Source: Chryseobacterium sp.
GTDB lineage: Bacteria > Bacteroidota > Bacteroidia > Flavobacteriales > Weeksellaceae
Direction of reading: 5' to 3'
Assembly: GCA_031286615.1 (NCBI GenBank)
Contig: JAITUA010000021.1
Location: forward strand, 80,009-144,008
Length of the DNA stretch: 64,000 nt
Shown: positions 27,162 through 36,096 of the stretch, piece after piece
Layout of the letters: each line of letters begins with the position of its first letter
How positions within the stretch are numbered: position 1 is the first letter of the stretch
Program-made: the position numbers and the translations under genes
The notes under the pieces: model-generated
Database searches by the model: none
The model's input: the letters and a program-made list of their open reading frames with translations, nothing else
What the model was told of the DNA's origin: nothing

Positions 27162-28934
27162 TTATTGGGGTTTATTAGTAATCAAGTTATGTATAAAAGA
27201 TATTTTATTAAGGACTGCCTTATTATTAATAAAGATATCCTCAATAATTTGTTTATGATTGGAAGAAATTACGGCAGATAGTTTTGTCTTATAATTACAG
27301 TAAAATTGATTGTAAAAGTATAATTTTTGAATTCCATCATCCCATACAAAGGATTCTTCTTTTAGTAAATTTAAATTCTCTTCGACGGTAAGAAAATCTC
27401 TAATTTCTTGATAAGTAGCATTTATTATATTTATTTTGTAATTAAAAATGTATTCAAACCAAGTTGAAAAATTAAGAATTTTTAAATTTATTTCATCTTT
27501 GCTTTCATAAAGCAAATAAAGTAAATGATTATTTTCAATAAGCTGTAACTGAAAAAAAACTTCTAATTTGCTTTTTAATTCTTTTTTATGTTCTGGTTTT
27601 AGTAAATTTATTAATTGGAAAATAATCACAATATCATCAATTGAAGTTATTTGATAATTTGGTTTAGACATTGTGTTTGTTAAATTTATGTAAGGACTGT
27701 CAAGTTCCGTAAATACTTTCAATAGAAACCTAATGTCCGTTAGCAGATCAAATGAATTAATATCTTTCTTTTCTTCTCCTGACAAAATTCCATGACTGTA
27801 TTTGTTTCTCAAGTTTGGAATGTAATATTGAAAATAATCAAAATAGAATGCGCTTAGAATATAAAACTCTCTTAATACATCTACTTTGTAAAATAATGAT
27901 TTGTTTTGAGCTTTTTTTGAACTAATATACTTAATCATTTCAGAAAAGATACCTTCTATTTGAGATAGGGCTAATCCATAGAAACTGATCCATCTTTTAT
28001 TCTTGAATAGGTATCTCAGTTCATCTATTATTTTTTTTCTATCATCAGATAATGGTAATACAGCTAAATAATTTTCAATCTCCTCAAAAATTTGAAGTTT
28101 ACTATTGCTTTTAAAATACAAATTATAAAACTTACTTTTATCTTTTTCATATAAATTTTCCATTTTGTACATTTCTTCATCCGGCAAATCATTAATTCTA
28201 TGAGCAGATTTACTTATCGAGTTATGGTTGAAATATCCTTCTGCATATGTACGTGAAGAGTAATAAGGAAAATCATGAAAACCCAAAATAAATGATGATG
28301 GAATAAATTTTAGATACAAAGTAGATTTGGCAATAGCACGATCTCTCAAATCGCCATTATGTATAAAACTGAGAATTTTTTGCTGTTCATCAATACATCT
28401 AAAATAGAAATCTAATTGAGTTCTTTCTTCATGTTTAGATGGTTTCCGGTCATTTTCTCTAAAGTCTTTTATAAATTCTAAATTGGAGTAATACTGTATA
28501 TTAAAACTTATTTTTTTTAAATGCTCTTCAGTCTTTAGTTTAAGATCGTTATATATAGGTTTGGGAACAGTTTTTAATCTCAAAATGTCTTCTAAATAAC
28601 GTTGCTTATAAGATTGTTTTATCTTTTCATCATTGGTGATAACTTCCATTTTCCCTGAAGCTCCATGTTTTATTATCGAAGAAGGCTTAAGGGTTTTTAT
28701 TTTAAAATAGTCGAGAACTTCTCCCGCTTTATTTTCAATTGATTTTTCAGTATTTCTAAGATTTTTATTAATAGGATAAAGGAATTTTAACGAAAAATAT
28801 ATCAGGTCATCTAAGTTGTCGATTTCAAAAAGTCCCTTATTAGATAAATATTCAATAAAACCATTTCTGAAATTATCTAGATCCCTAAGTCTGTTACCAT
28901 ATGTGCTTATTTTAAAATAATCATTTTTATCCAT
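27162..28934 (-). CDS. large protein with HEPN-type RNase motif, defence operon
   Basis: I do not recognise the full-length family. From the ATG at 28934 the protein has 590 residues (a TTG eight codons upstream is a weaker start). It is helical and rich in Lys, Ile, Phe and Tyr. Numbered from that longer start, R384-N-K-Y-S-H389 (NLRNKYSHGIL) matches the Rx4-6H active-site motif of HEPN ribonucleases, with the usual preceding and following long helices. Such proteins in DUF4209-like and abortive-infection families cut RNA. It begins 17 bases after the Shedu-like gene stop, on the same strand, as the fourth gene of the gajA-gajB run. Confidence 0.6.
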   Translation of the reverse strand: MDKNDYFKISTYGNRLRDLDNFRNGFIEYLSNKGLFEIDNLDDLIYFSLKFLYPINKNLRNTEKSIENKAGEVLDYFKIKTLKPSSIIKHGASGKMEVITNDEKIKQSYKQRYLEDILRLKTVPKPIYNDLKLKTEEHLKKISFNIQYYSNLEFIKDFRENDRKPSKHEERTQLDFYFRCIDEQQKILSFIHNGDLRDRAIAKSTLYLKFIPSSFILGFHDFPYYSSRTYAEGYFNHNSISKSAHRINDLPDEEMYKMENLYEKDKSKFYNLYFKSNSKLQIFEEIENYLAVLPLSDDRKKIIDELRYLFKNKRWISFYGLALSQIEGIFSEMIKYISSKKAQNKSLFYKVDVLREFYILSAFYFDYFQYYIPNLRNKYSHGILSGEEKKDINSFDLLTDIRFLLKVFTELDSPYINLTNTMSKPNYQITSIDDIVIIFQLINLLKPEHKKELKSKLEVFFQLQLIENNHLLYLLYESKDEINLKILNFSTWFEYIFNYKINIINATYQEIRDFLTVEENLNLLKEESFVWDDGIQKLYFYNQFYCNYKTKLSAVISSNHKQIIEDIFINNKAVLNKISFIHNLITNKPQ

Positions 28935-28951
28935 TTTATAACAAAGTTTAA

Positions 28952-30184
28952 TCAGCAATTTTTTATTTGTTCTATAGTTAGTTTAAGTCTGTTAAGTAAA
29001 TCATCATAACTAATTATGTCTAGCACATTTTTATATTTTCTTTTCACTACTTCAAAATCCTTTTTTTGTTCGAGGGTTAAACCTTTAATTCTACCCATAA
29101 TGATTATACCCTTAGGATTTGTAATGTTTATATTAAACCCTTCAGGTATTTTGTCTTTATATTTTTTTGTTAAATATTTTTCGCCATCTTCACCCCATCG
29201 ATTTAAGTAATATATGTATTTTTCTATTTGCATTACAGTTCCTGATAGTTCTCTTAAAGGGATAAAATTGTTTCTAAATTGGCCACTTGTCATAAGTGAG
29301 GTATTTGATGGTTTTTTGATTTCAATTAGGTCAATATTTCCATCAGAATCCACTAGTAAAATATCTATGTATCTCTCTTCCCTTATATTTTTATCTTTAT
29401 CATACTTTGTAATAATTGGAGCTTCTTTGAATACCAAACAATATTTTGGATAAAGAAGTAATATGATTTGTAATATTTCATCTTGCCATTGATTTTCTGA
29501 GTAGGAAATTTCACTTGATAACATTCCCTCTAACTTATCCAGTATGGTTTCATATTTAAAAAGTTCAATTTCACTAAACAACTTAGTCAAATTTTGTCCT
29601 TTTAATGTTGCTTTCTTATTTATATAATTTTGAAATTTCTTTTCTGCGTTACCGGTACTTGCAAAGAATTCTTTTAATGTATTTGTTAATCTTGATTCTA
29701 AATAAAGATTTTTTTCATATTGGCTTGGAAACCCCTTTATTAGGACTCTAAAATCAATTTCAGATATTGCATTTAGATTATTACCTCCAACATAAATATC
29801 TTCATTAATTATTTGGGATATTTTTTTAAAGATTGAAATACTACCTTCTGCTACAAAAAATTTATTTTCAAGAATTATATCTTTATGAATATAAATATTG
29901 AATTTGTTAATTAATATGCCTTTTATGATTTTATAATATTCACCTTCTAATTTTGCAAAAATAAAATCTAATGGGTCAGGATAATCTATTAAAAACTCGT
30001 CCTCTTTTTTGTTCTCTTTAACACGTTTTATAGTTGTGTTGTAAAGATTTTTTGCAGACAAAGAATACACTTTTTTTAATAAATATACCTCATCGTGTTC
30101 TAATTTTTCCAATAGCCAACTGTTGTCATTATTTGTAGAGTAGCTTATTATAATATATTTTTTTTCTTTCCTAAATTTAATCAT
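28952..30184 (-). CDS. Shedu-type nuclease, DUF4263 (SduA-like)
   Basis: A 410-residue protein. The N-terminal half is unrecognised and may be a sensor. The C-terminal half carries a PD-(D/E)XK nuclease of the DUF4263/Shedu type: E230 and NQWQDEIL, I-D274 in RYIDILLVD, E288-I-K290 in LIEIKKP, then the characteristic RELSGTVMQIEKYIYYL helix with Q319. Shedu alone is a known single-gene phage-defence system. Here the gene is embedded 10 bases after gajB and 17 bases before the HEPN-like gene, which points to one combined transcript. Confidence 0.85.
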   Translation of the reverse strand: MIKFRKEKKYIIISYSTNNDNSWLLEKLEHDEVYLLKKVYSLSAKNLYNTTIKRVKENKKEDEFLIDYPDPLDFIFAKLEGEYYKIIKGILINKFNIYIHKDIILENKFFVAEGSISIFKKISQIINEDIYVGGNNLNAISEIDFRVLIKGFPSQYEKNLYLESRLTNTLKEFFASTGNAEKKFQNYINKKATLKGQNLTKLFSEIELFKYETILDKLEGMLSSEISYSENQWQDEILQIILLLYPKYCLVFKEAPIITKYDKDKNIREERYIDILLVDSDGNIDLIEIKKPSNTSLMTSGQFRNNFIPLRELSGTVMQIEKYIYYLNRWGEDGEKYLTKKYKDKIPEGFNINITNPKGIIIMGRIKGLTLEQKKDFEVVKRKYKNVLDIISYDDLLNRLKLTIEQIKNC

Positions 30185-30194
30185 CCATTTAGTT

Positions 30195-32201
30195 TTATAT
30201 TTCTATTATAGTCCATTTTTCTCGATTAATATCATTAAGATGAGAATCAAACCTTTCTTTACATACAGCAAAGCATAATAAATTTGTGGGTCTAGAAAAA
30301 CCTACATAAGCCATTTTAGAAGATTGTTTATGGTATTTTTGTGTTTTATTGAAATTTATAAATTTCAATTGATCAGATAATCTTTGACTTTCATAATTGT
30401 TATTTCCATTTTGATAAAATGTTTCAAGATATAATGTAGCTGTATGTGTTTCTCCCTTTACGGAATGAATAGTTGAAATATCTATATCAAACCCATGAAG
30501 ATTTAGTTTATTATTAAAGTTAGTATTTTGTTGATTATTTTGATTACCTTGATTATTAGCAATTCTGGACGTATTATTTATAAAGCCATGAGATGACTGT
30601 ATAGATTTATTAAATATTGTCAAAAAGTCCGGAATATATGTTTTTATTGAGGTATATACCTCAACAAATTTTCCTTTTATAATACTGATGCTCCAATTAT
30701 ATAAATATCTGTTTAAGGAAATATATTCTTCATAATGATTAATCTCAATATAGTTTAGAAGTTCACTTTTAGAAAAGTATACTCCTTCTAATCTCAAAAT
30801 TTTAATAAAAGCATTTAATATGCTTTTTCTAATTGGTTCAAGGGTTTTCTTTTCCTTATTAAATAGAATTAAATAAGAATCTAAATTTTCATAATCAATC
30901 TTTTGTATTGTGTTTTCAGTTATTAAATCTTCAAAATAACTTTTAATAGCCAATTTATTTATATCATTTGTTTTCTCTTTTGTCCATCCTATGACTTTAT
31001 ATTTATTTTTAGTATGTAACAAAATTTCTCCTGAAGTAATATATGTCTGTATAAGTTCTGAAAATCGAATAATTACTTGTTGTATATTTTCAATATTGAA
31101 AACTAAAAGATGAGGTTTAAGATTGCAGGTGTCGTTTTTTCCTTCAACATTAAAATTTCCCTCTCTACTTAATGCAAAGCAATTAACTAATTCTGCAATA
31201 TTTCTAGATAATCGCTGGCTCCCATTTATATTTTTAGTCCTTCCATTATCTCTAAGAGTCCAAATATCTTCTAAAGAAACCTCTCCAGTATAAATTGCTT
31301 GATTTTTATCTCCAATTCTCTGATATTTTGAAAGACTATTATTGTTGTCGTAAAAAATTTTTTCAAGCAGATTATATTGATGTATATCTACATCCTGCAT
31401 TTCATCTACAAAAATAAAATTGAATCGTTGTTGTAAAATACTTTTTATTTTAGAATATTTATGTAAGTAAATTTCTGCAAGTAGATAAGCATCATCGAAA
31501 TGTAAAATCCCTTTGGCAAGGATTTTTGTTTTTAATGAAATCATCCATTGTTCAACTTTACTTTTTTCTTCTATGCTGAAATCCTGCGGATTTTGTCCTC
31601 TTCTTGGTTTAGAAATTGTAAGGATTGGTTTGTTTAATCCACTTAATATTTTCAATGAACCGTCTTCAAATAATAGTCTATATTTATAAAGAAGTCCTTC
31701 ATTAGAGCGGATGAAATATTTTGCAGTATTAGCTTCTTGAATGGTAAATCCGTTTAGATTTATACTTAAAAATTTATTTATTGTTTCATTATAAATTTCA
31801 TTATCAATTCTAATTATCTTTCTACCGTATTGAATATGATAATAAGGAATTGCTAAGAATTGATCTACAAAACTTTGAATAGTTCCGACAAAATTTGGAT
31901 AAGAAAATAATTTAGGACAATATCTACCAATTTTATCCTTTATTTCATCAATTGCAGTATTTGTATGTGAAAGGATTAAAACACCTCTATTATTTGACAA
32001 AGGTAATTTTGTTTCTAAAATTAATAATTTAGCAAGAAGAGCGGTTGTTTTGCCACTACCAGGAACAGCTTGAAGATCTATTGTTTCAAAATTTCTTATA
32101 AAAGAAACTCTTTCTTCATTAAACGTCTTTCCTTCCGGAAGTAAAATACTCTCAGCATATCTAATATCATCAATGGAAACATTAAACATTTCTTGTGGCA
32201 T
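30195..32201 (-). CDS. gajB: Gabija GajB-like UvrD-family helicase
   Basis: A 668-residue superfamily I helicase. Visible motifs are Q-like TFNEERVSFI (26-35), Walker A AVPGSGKTT (45-53), motif Ia SHTNTA, GTIQSFVDQF (a stretch shared with GajB-type proteins), Walker B FIFVDEMQD (262-270), motif III GDKNQAIY, motif V ISTIHSVKGETH and motif VI YVGFSRPTN. In Gabija, GajB binds DNA ends, senses nucleotide depletion and helps activate GajA. It overlaps gajA by 20 bases; an internal ATG at 32189 would shorten the overlap to eight. It is longer than the roughly 500-residue GajB of the type system. Confidence 0.85.
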   Translation of the reverse strand: MPQEMFNVSIDDIRYAESILLPEGKTFNEERVSFIRNFETIDLQAVPGSGKTTALLAKLLILETKLPLSNNRGVLILSHTNTAIDEIKDKIGRYCPKLFSYPNFVGTIQSFVDQFLAIPYYHIQYGRKIIRIDNEIYNETINKFLSINLNGFTIQEANTAKYFIRSNEGLLYKYRLLFEDGSLKILSGLNKPILTISKPRRGQNPQDFSIEEKSKVEQWMISLKTKILAKGILHFDDAYLLAEIYLHKYSKIKSILQQRFNFIFVDEMQDVDIHQYNLLEKIFYDNNNSLSKYQRIGDKNQAIYTGEVSLEDIWTLRDNGRTKNINGSQRLSRNIAELVNCFALSREGNFNVEGKNDTCNLKPHLLVFNIENIQQVIIRFSELIQTYITSGEILLHTKNKYKVIGWTKEKTNDINKLAIKSYFEDLITENTIQKIDYENLDSYLILFNKEKKTLEPIRKSILNAFIKILRLEGVYFSKSELLNYIEINHYEEYISLNRYLYNWSISIIKGKFVEVYTSIKTYIPDFLTIFNKSIQSSHGFINNTSRIANNQGNQNNQQNTNFNNKLNLHGFDIDISTIHSVKGETHTATLYLETFYQNGNNNYESQRLSDQLKFINFNKTQKYHKQSSKMAYVGFSRPTNLLCFAVCKERFDSHLNDINREKWTIIEI

Positions 32202-34089
32202 ACTTTATTGCATCTATTAGATATTGGATAGGGTTATTTTGCACAGAGATATTTTCTATTGAGGTGATATCTGTTTTTAAAAATTGAGCAAAGTACATTG
32301 CTATCATTGATTTAGAAATTTTCTTTTCATCAATAATAAAATTATACATTATATCAAAAGCAATTTGTTCATTATTTTTATTCAAAACAAAGCTTTCCCA
32401 TTTTGTTTCATAATCAAGTTCTGATATTGGTTTTATGCCCTTCTTACTTTCTTTAATTCCCTTGTAATTATCTGCTCGTATCTCTTCAATACATTGCACA
32501 ATTGATTTGAAAAGTATTTTTCTTAGAGTTGGGTGTAGAGCAATACAATATTCTAGTGTCCAAAAATTACTAATAAAAGCCCTAATAGATTGAGATTCTA
32601 TGTTCGATTTTTTTTGATTTTTAAAATCATCTACGTTATATTCAGTAATAATATTATTTGCACTTCTCTTATCTTGAGGAATATTATATTTTTCAGCATA
32701 TTTTATAGGACGTAAATCTAAATCATTTACTATACTAATGGGAATATCTATTTGAGGCTCTCTACTTCTTAAGAATATTTTAGAATATCTTAAAAATGCA
32801 GTATTACCAATTGGAATCACAGATACAGAAGCAGATGTTAGGCTATTGTCTATTTCATTTAATTCAAATAATTTATCAGCCAAAGCTGGAATAATGATCT
32901 CTTCCGAAATGCCTTCGACAAATATCAAACCTTTTGCAAAGAAAAGATTAGATTTGGTTACATCTAAAAATCTTTCAAGGAATGGATAATCAGATTTTTT
33001 GAGTTTAGTATATTTTTCACCTAAAGGAAAGGCATAGTTTTTAGTACAAATGATTAAATTTTCAAGTTTTACCTTCGATGCTAAATTAGGGCTGTGTGTT
33101 GTTAAAATAAGTTGTATATCAGTGTGTTGCTGTAATGACTCTATGATTTGCATTTGAGCCTGAGGATGTAGATGTGCTTCTAATTCTTCGACTAAGCCTA
33201 ATCTTATACCATCCCAATTCCTTTTATTGAGATGTACTAATTCGGAAGACATAAAAAGTCTATTTAGTGTTCCTAATCCTACATTTATTTCATCCTTTAC
33301 TAATAATTCTAATTTTTCTAATATATTCCTCAGTTTTGCTTCTGTAACTTTTATATCAGTTTCTTTAGTGTTATCATAAAAGGATTTTAGATATTTGTCT
33401 ATCTCGTCTTTTAGTTCCTTTCCTTTTAAGTCATTTAGTTGTGTGGTTTCATCACTTCCCAAGCCTTTAAAATAGAGGGCAATACTTTTATTAAAATCTT
33501 TAAAAATATCTATTAAAAGATGATCTCTATCTTTATCTTTAAATGCTTCATGTTTCTCAAAAATTTGTGATAGGCGTGAGGCTTTTTTAGGAATTAATTC
33601 TGACTTAGCATCTCGTAAAGGTTTAAGATATGTTGCTTTTAGAAATTCTTTTGCGTCTGAATTTAATGAATATCCATCTTCTGGTAACCCTGCTTTAAGA
33701 TCATAGGTTACAATCTTTTCATTAATTTTTGTTGACTCAAAATATACAAGAAGTATAGGTTCCGAATTATCTCCTTCTCCTTCCCAAGAAAGCCATTCGG
33801 TAAAATTTTTGGCTTCCTCTAGAGACAGATCTTTAAATAACAATTCTATTCTAAATTTTTCTGATGCCTCAAAAAAATCATCTCTTTCTGGTTTAATCCA
33901 TTCCGATGCGTGTGTTTTTAGAGAAAGTTTGATTGCATCTATAACTGCTGTTTTTCCTGAGTCATTTTCTCCGATTAAAACATTTAGTCCTTTTGTAAAA
34001 TCTAAATTCAGATTTGGACTGTTAATATTAAAATTTCCATCTGTTCCAAATTTTCTGAAATTCCATAGTTTAATATTTTGCAGGTACAT
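32182..34089 (-). CDS. gajA: Gabija GajA-like OLD-family ATPase/TOPRIM nuclease
   Basis: A 635-residue protein. The N-terminal ATPase opens MYLQNIKLWNFRKFG and has Walker A G40-ENDSGKT-47, a helical insertion (residues about 190-280), the signature and Walker B region VEELEAHLHPQ, and switch His in LTTHSPNLAS. A TOPRIM domain follows, beginning AKGLIFVEGISEEIIIPALA (catalytic Glu in VEG) with VNDLDL downstream. Class 2 OLD nucleases paired with a UvrD-like helicase define Gabija, in which GajA is an ATP-inhibited DNA-nicking enzyme forming a tetramer. It starts nine bases after the DUF6150-like gene. Confidence 0.88.
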   Translation of the reverse strand: MYLQNIKLWNFRKFGTDGNFNINSPNLNLDFTKGLNVLIGENDSGKTAVIDAIKLSLKTHASEWIKPERDDFFEASEKFRIELLFKDLSLEEAKNFTEWLSWEGEGDNSEPILLVYFESTKINEKIVTYDLKAGLPEDGYSLNSDAKEFLKATYLKPLRDAKSELIPKKASRLSQIFEKHEAFKDKDRDHLLIDIFKDFNKSIALYFKGLGSDETTQLNDLKGKELKDEIDKYLKSFYDNTKETDIKVTEAKLRNILEKLELLVKDEINVGLGTLNRLFMSSELVHLNKRNWDGIRLGLVEELEAHLHPQAQMQIIESLQQHTDIQLILTTHSPNLASKVKLENLIICTKNYAFPLGEKYTKLKKSDYPFLERFLDVTKSNLFFAKGLIFVEGISEEIIIPALADKLFELNEIDNSLTSASVSVIPIGNTAFLRYSKIFLRSREPQIDIPISIVNDLDLRPIKYAEKYNIPQDKRSANNIITEYNVDDFKNQKKSNIESQSIRAFISNFWTLEYCIALHPTLRKILFKSIVQCIEEIRADNYKGIKESKKGIKPISELDYETKWESFVLNKNNEQIAFDIMYNFIIDEKKISKSMIAMYFAQFLKTDITSIENISVQNNPIQYLIDAIKYATRNV

Positions 34090-34098
34090 AGTTTAGTT

Positions 34099-34398
34099 TT
34101 ATTTATCAAATTTCACATCCGTATTCCATTCAGTAAAATACACAATTTTATCTGCACCGTATTTGTCTTTCAATATATACACGATTATATCAGCCTCGTT
34201 TTTCCATTCGGTAAAAAACCACTTTCCATTTTTTGCCTGATTTTTCCATTTAGTTCTTATAACAACCCAGTCTGCATTGCTTTTGTTCTTCGCAATGAAA
34301 ATTTTATAATTGGCTTCGTTTTTATTTTGAGTAATGTAAACTTTTTGAGAATACATACAGCAACTTATAAGAAGTGTAAACAATAGAAAAGCTTTCAT
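34099..34398 (-). CDS. DUF6150-like small secreted protein
   Basis: A 99-residue protein from the ATG at 34398; the TTG nine codons upstream lacks a signal-peptide context. A signal peptide (KAFLLFTLLISCCMYSQ) is followed by short beta repeats rich in Lys, Asn and Trp (KVYITQNKNEANYK, WVVIRTKWKNQAK, WFFTEWKNEAD, KIVYFTEWN), typical of the DUF6150 family of Bacteroidota. Function unknown. It sits only nine bases upstream of gajA, an odd place for an exported protein. It may be incidental cargo, or its leader may simply supply the promoter. Confidence 0.7.
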   Translation of the reverse strand: MKAFLLFTLLISCCMYSQKVYITQNKNEANYKIFIAKNKSNADWVVIRTKWKNQAKNGKWFFTEWKNEADIIVYILKDKYGADKIVYFTEWNTDVKFDK

Positions 34399-34413
34399 GG
34401 ATAGTAATTTACC

Positions 34414-34421
34414 CAAATTTA
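34414..34421 (-). promoter_or_regulatory. -7 element TAAATTTG for the DUF6150-gajAB run (minus strand)
   Basis: Read on the minus strand the bases are TAAATTTG, 15 bases before the ATG at 34398, giving a very short leader. A promoter-like element on the other strand starts 12 bases away, so the two would be back to back. Confidence 0.35.
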
Positions 34422-34433
34422 CCAAAAAATTAA

Positions 34434-34640
34434 TACTTTTGCCTCAGAAATAATCCCTATTTGTTAGGGTGTTAATATACATACTAAAAAAGTCTTGTAA
34501 GTAGAAATCGGCAAAATTTCATGTAGTAAAACAAGACGGAATTAATTGGTATGCCTATAAAGGCGTATCCGTTCCGTTGTTTTACTATGGCTTTGCCGAG
34601 CCACTACTTACAGCGTGATCTGGATACGCTGTTTTCTTTT
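34434..34640 (+). ncRNA. candidate structured RNA: promoter-like element, nested 115-nt hairpin, terminator-like hairpin
   Basis: A TACTTTTG -7 element (34434-34441) precedes a nested hairpin. The pairs are GTAAGTAG 34497-34504 with 34604-34611; TCGGCAAA 34508-34515 with 34592-34599; TAGTAAAACAA 34524-34534 with 34577-34587; CGGAA 34537-34541 with 34572-34576; and GGTATGCC 34548-34555 with GGCGTATCC 34562-34570 (one bulge, one G-U). That is about 40 base pairs in 115 nt. CAGCGT/ACGCTG (34611-34616, 34626-34631) with a T-run to 34640 looks like a terminator. GCGTATCC (34563-34570) is also complementary to GGATACGC (34622-34629), so an alternative fold is possible. It could act as RNA or as a DNA hairpin; it is unidentified. 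Confidence 0.55.
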
Positions 34641-34708
34641 CTGATTACGGTTTTCCATAATGATTTTTTTAGAATGGCTTTTATTTTTGAAAGTTAAATT
34701 CAAATTAT

Positions 34709-35632
34709 ATGGAAACGCAACAATCTCGGCTAAAACAATGGTACGATAACAAAGTACTGCTTATTATTCTTTTCTTTTTACTTCCTCCTTTAGGTATTTA
34801 TGCAATGTTAAAACACAAAACTCATACTTGGAAAAAGGTATTGTACATTACTCCTTCTGCTATTGTTACCATTTTGCTGACCACAGGAATAATAGGCTCT
34901 TTCTTTCTAGATAGTTATAAGACCGGTCTTGATTATTATAATAAAAAAGATTTTGTAAAGGCTTATGATTTTTTTCGGATGGTAAAGTCGGATGATAAAA
35001 ATTATAATGATGCTATTACAAAAATTTCTGAAATAAAGCCTATTGTGGATAGTATAAATACTGTAAAAGAAAATGAAAAACTCACAAAAAATCAAAGAGT
35101 AGAAGACAAAGATATAGTGAAAAAACATGAAAAAGGAATTGTTAGTACTTCATCAGATTTTCCGCTAGATCAACAAAACTTCATTAAAGCAGTTGAGCAG
35201 GCATATAGTGATTATAAGGAAGCTTCCAACGAATTAAAAAAATCAGCAATTAGAACTGAAAGAGGTAACCTCATCAAAAAAATTCTGGATGGGAAAAGAA
35301 ACTTTTCAGATTGGGTTGTAGTCGTAAAAGAAATGCATACTACAGGGAAAGGAAAGGCTTATTTCACAGTTAAAATTGATGAGACTAATATAGAAATGGG
35401 AACAGTAAACAATGAGCTTTCTAATATGTTTGAAAATTCTTTAATCGAACAATCAAACCCTATTTACAATCAAATTTCTGAATTTCAGAAAGGAGATATA
35501 GTTATTATTAGTGGTTCATTTTTTCCTTCGGATAAAAGTGATTATATCCAAGAATTAAGTTTAACAGAAGAGGGCAGTATGAGGAAACCTGAATTTCTTA
35601 TAAAGTTTACCAATGTTCAAAAAAATAATTAG
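34709..35632 (+). CDS. hypothetical protein with two N-terminal membrane helices
   Basis: A 307-residue protein. Two membrane helices (about residues 17-34 and 44-67) are followed by DYYNKKDFVKAYDFFRMVKSDDKNYNDA, which looks like a single TPR-type helix pair, then a charged coiled-coil-like linker and a C-terminal beta-rich domain (from about residue 195, WVVVVKEMHTTGKGKAYFTVKI). I do not recognise the domain. It is in the island, divergent from the defence run and 21 bases before the next gene. Confidence 0.6.
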   Translation: METQQSRLKQWYDNKVLLIILFFLLPPLGIYAMLKHKTHTWKKVLYITPSAIVTILLTTGIIGSFFLDSYKTGLDYYNKKDFVKAYDFFRMVKSDDKNYNDAITKISEIKPIVDSINTVKENEKLTKNQRVEDKDIVKKHEKGIVSTSSDFPLDQQNFIKAVEQAYSDYKEASNELKKSAIRTERGNLIKKILDGKRNFSDWVVVVKEMHTTGKGKAYFTVKIDETNIEMGTVNNELSNMFENSLIEQSNPIYNQISEFQKGDIVIISGSFFPSDKSDYIQELSLTEEGSMRKPEFLIKFTNVQKNN

Positions 35633-35652
35633 AAAATTAATAAAGTATTCAC

Positions 35653-36096
35653 ATGAAAACAAAAAAATGTCTTTATAAGTTCTTAGTATTTAGTTTTCTT
35701 TTGACTTTTAATTCCATTTTCAGCCAAAAGAAACAATATATTATCTTAGACAAACCGGAAATAGTTTCTTATGAAAATGTTTCAATAAAGTTTGAAAAAT
35801 ATTATGATATGGTTTTGGTTTCCTTGAATGCTATAAAACCAAATACCTCTGTTATTTACCGAGGAGTTGTTAGCTCTACAAAAGGCTCTTGGTTTCTGAA
35901 TAGTTATTTTTCCAGTAGTGAAGGATGGCATAAGGTAGAAAGTGTAGATAAAAGCTCAGGATATTTAGATTATAATAATCAAGGAGTAATGGAATTTACT
36001 TTGTCTGATATTGTCGATGTCTATAAGATTTATATTTTTTCCAGTGAACTTCCAGATAAAGATATTGGTATATTTGTTCAGGTTAATAAAGAATAA
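35653..36096 (+). CDS. small secreted protein of unknown function
   Basis: A 147-residue protein with a signal peptide (to about residue 25, ending FSQ) and a beta-rich mature domain ending VNKE. No cysteines and no motif recognised. It lies 20 bases after the previous gene, probably in the same transcript. Confidence 0.6.
   Translation: MKTKKCLYKFLVFSFLLTFNSIFSQKKQYIILDKPEIVSYENVSIKFEKYYDMVLVSLNAIKPNTSVIYRGVVSSTKGSWFLNSYFSSSEGWHKVESVDKSSGYLDYNNQGVMEFTLSDIVDVYKIYIFSSELPDKDIGIFVQVNKE

Noticed and set aside
34497-34611. A 37-codon frame through the long hairpin (contains KQDGINWYAYKG)
   Set aside because: No start codon with context, ends at TGA, and the nested pairing explains the sequence better than coding.
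34434-34640. 6S RNA or retron RNA identity for the hairpin
   Set aside because: 6S RNA would be expected in the core genome and not in an island, and no reverse transcriptase gene is nearby. Left as unidentified.
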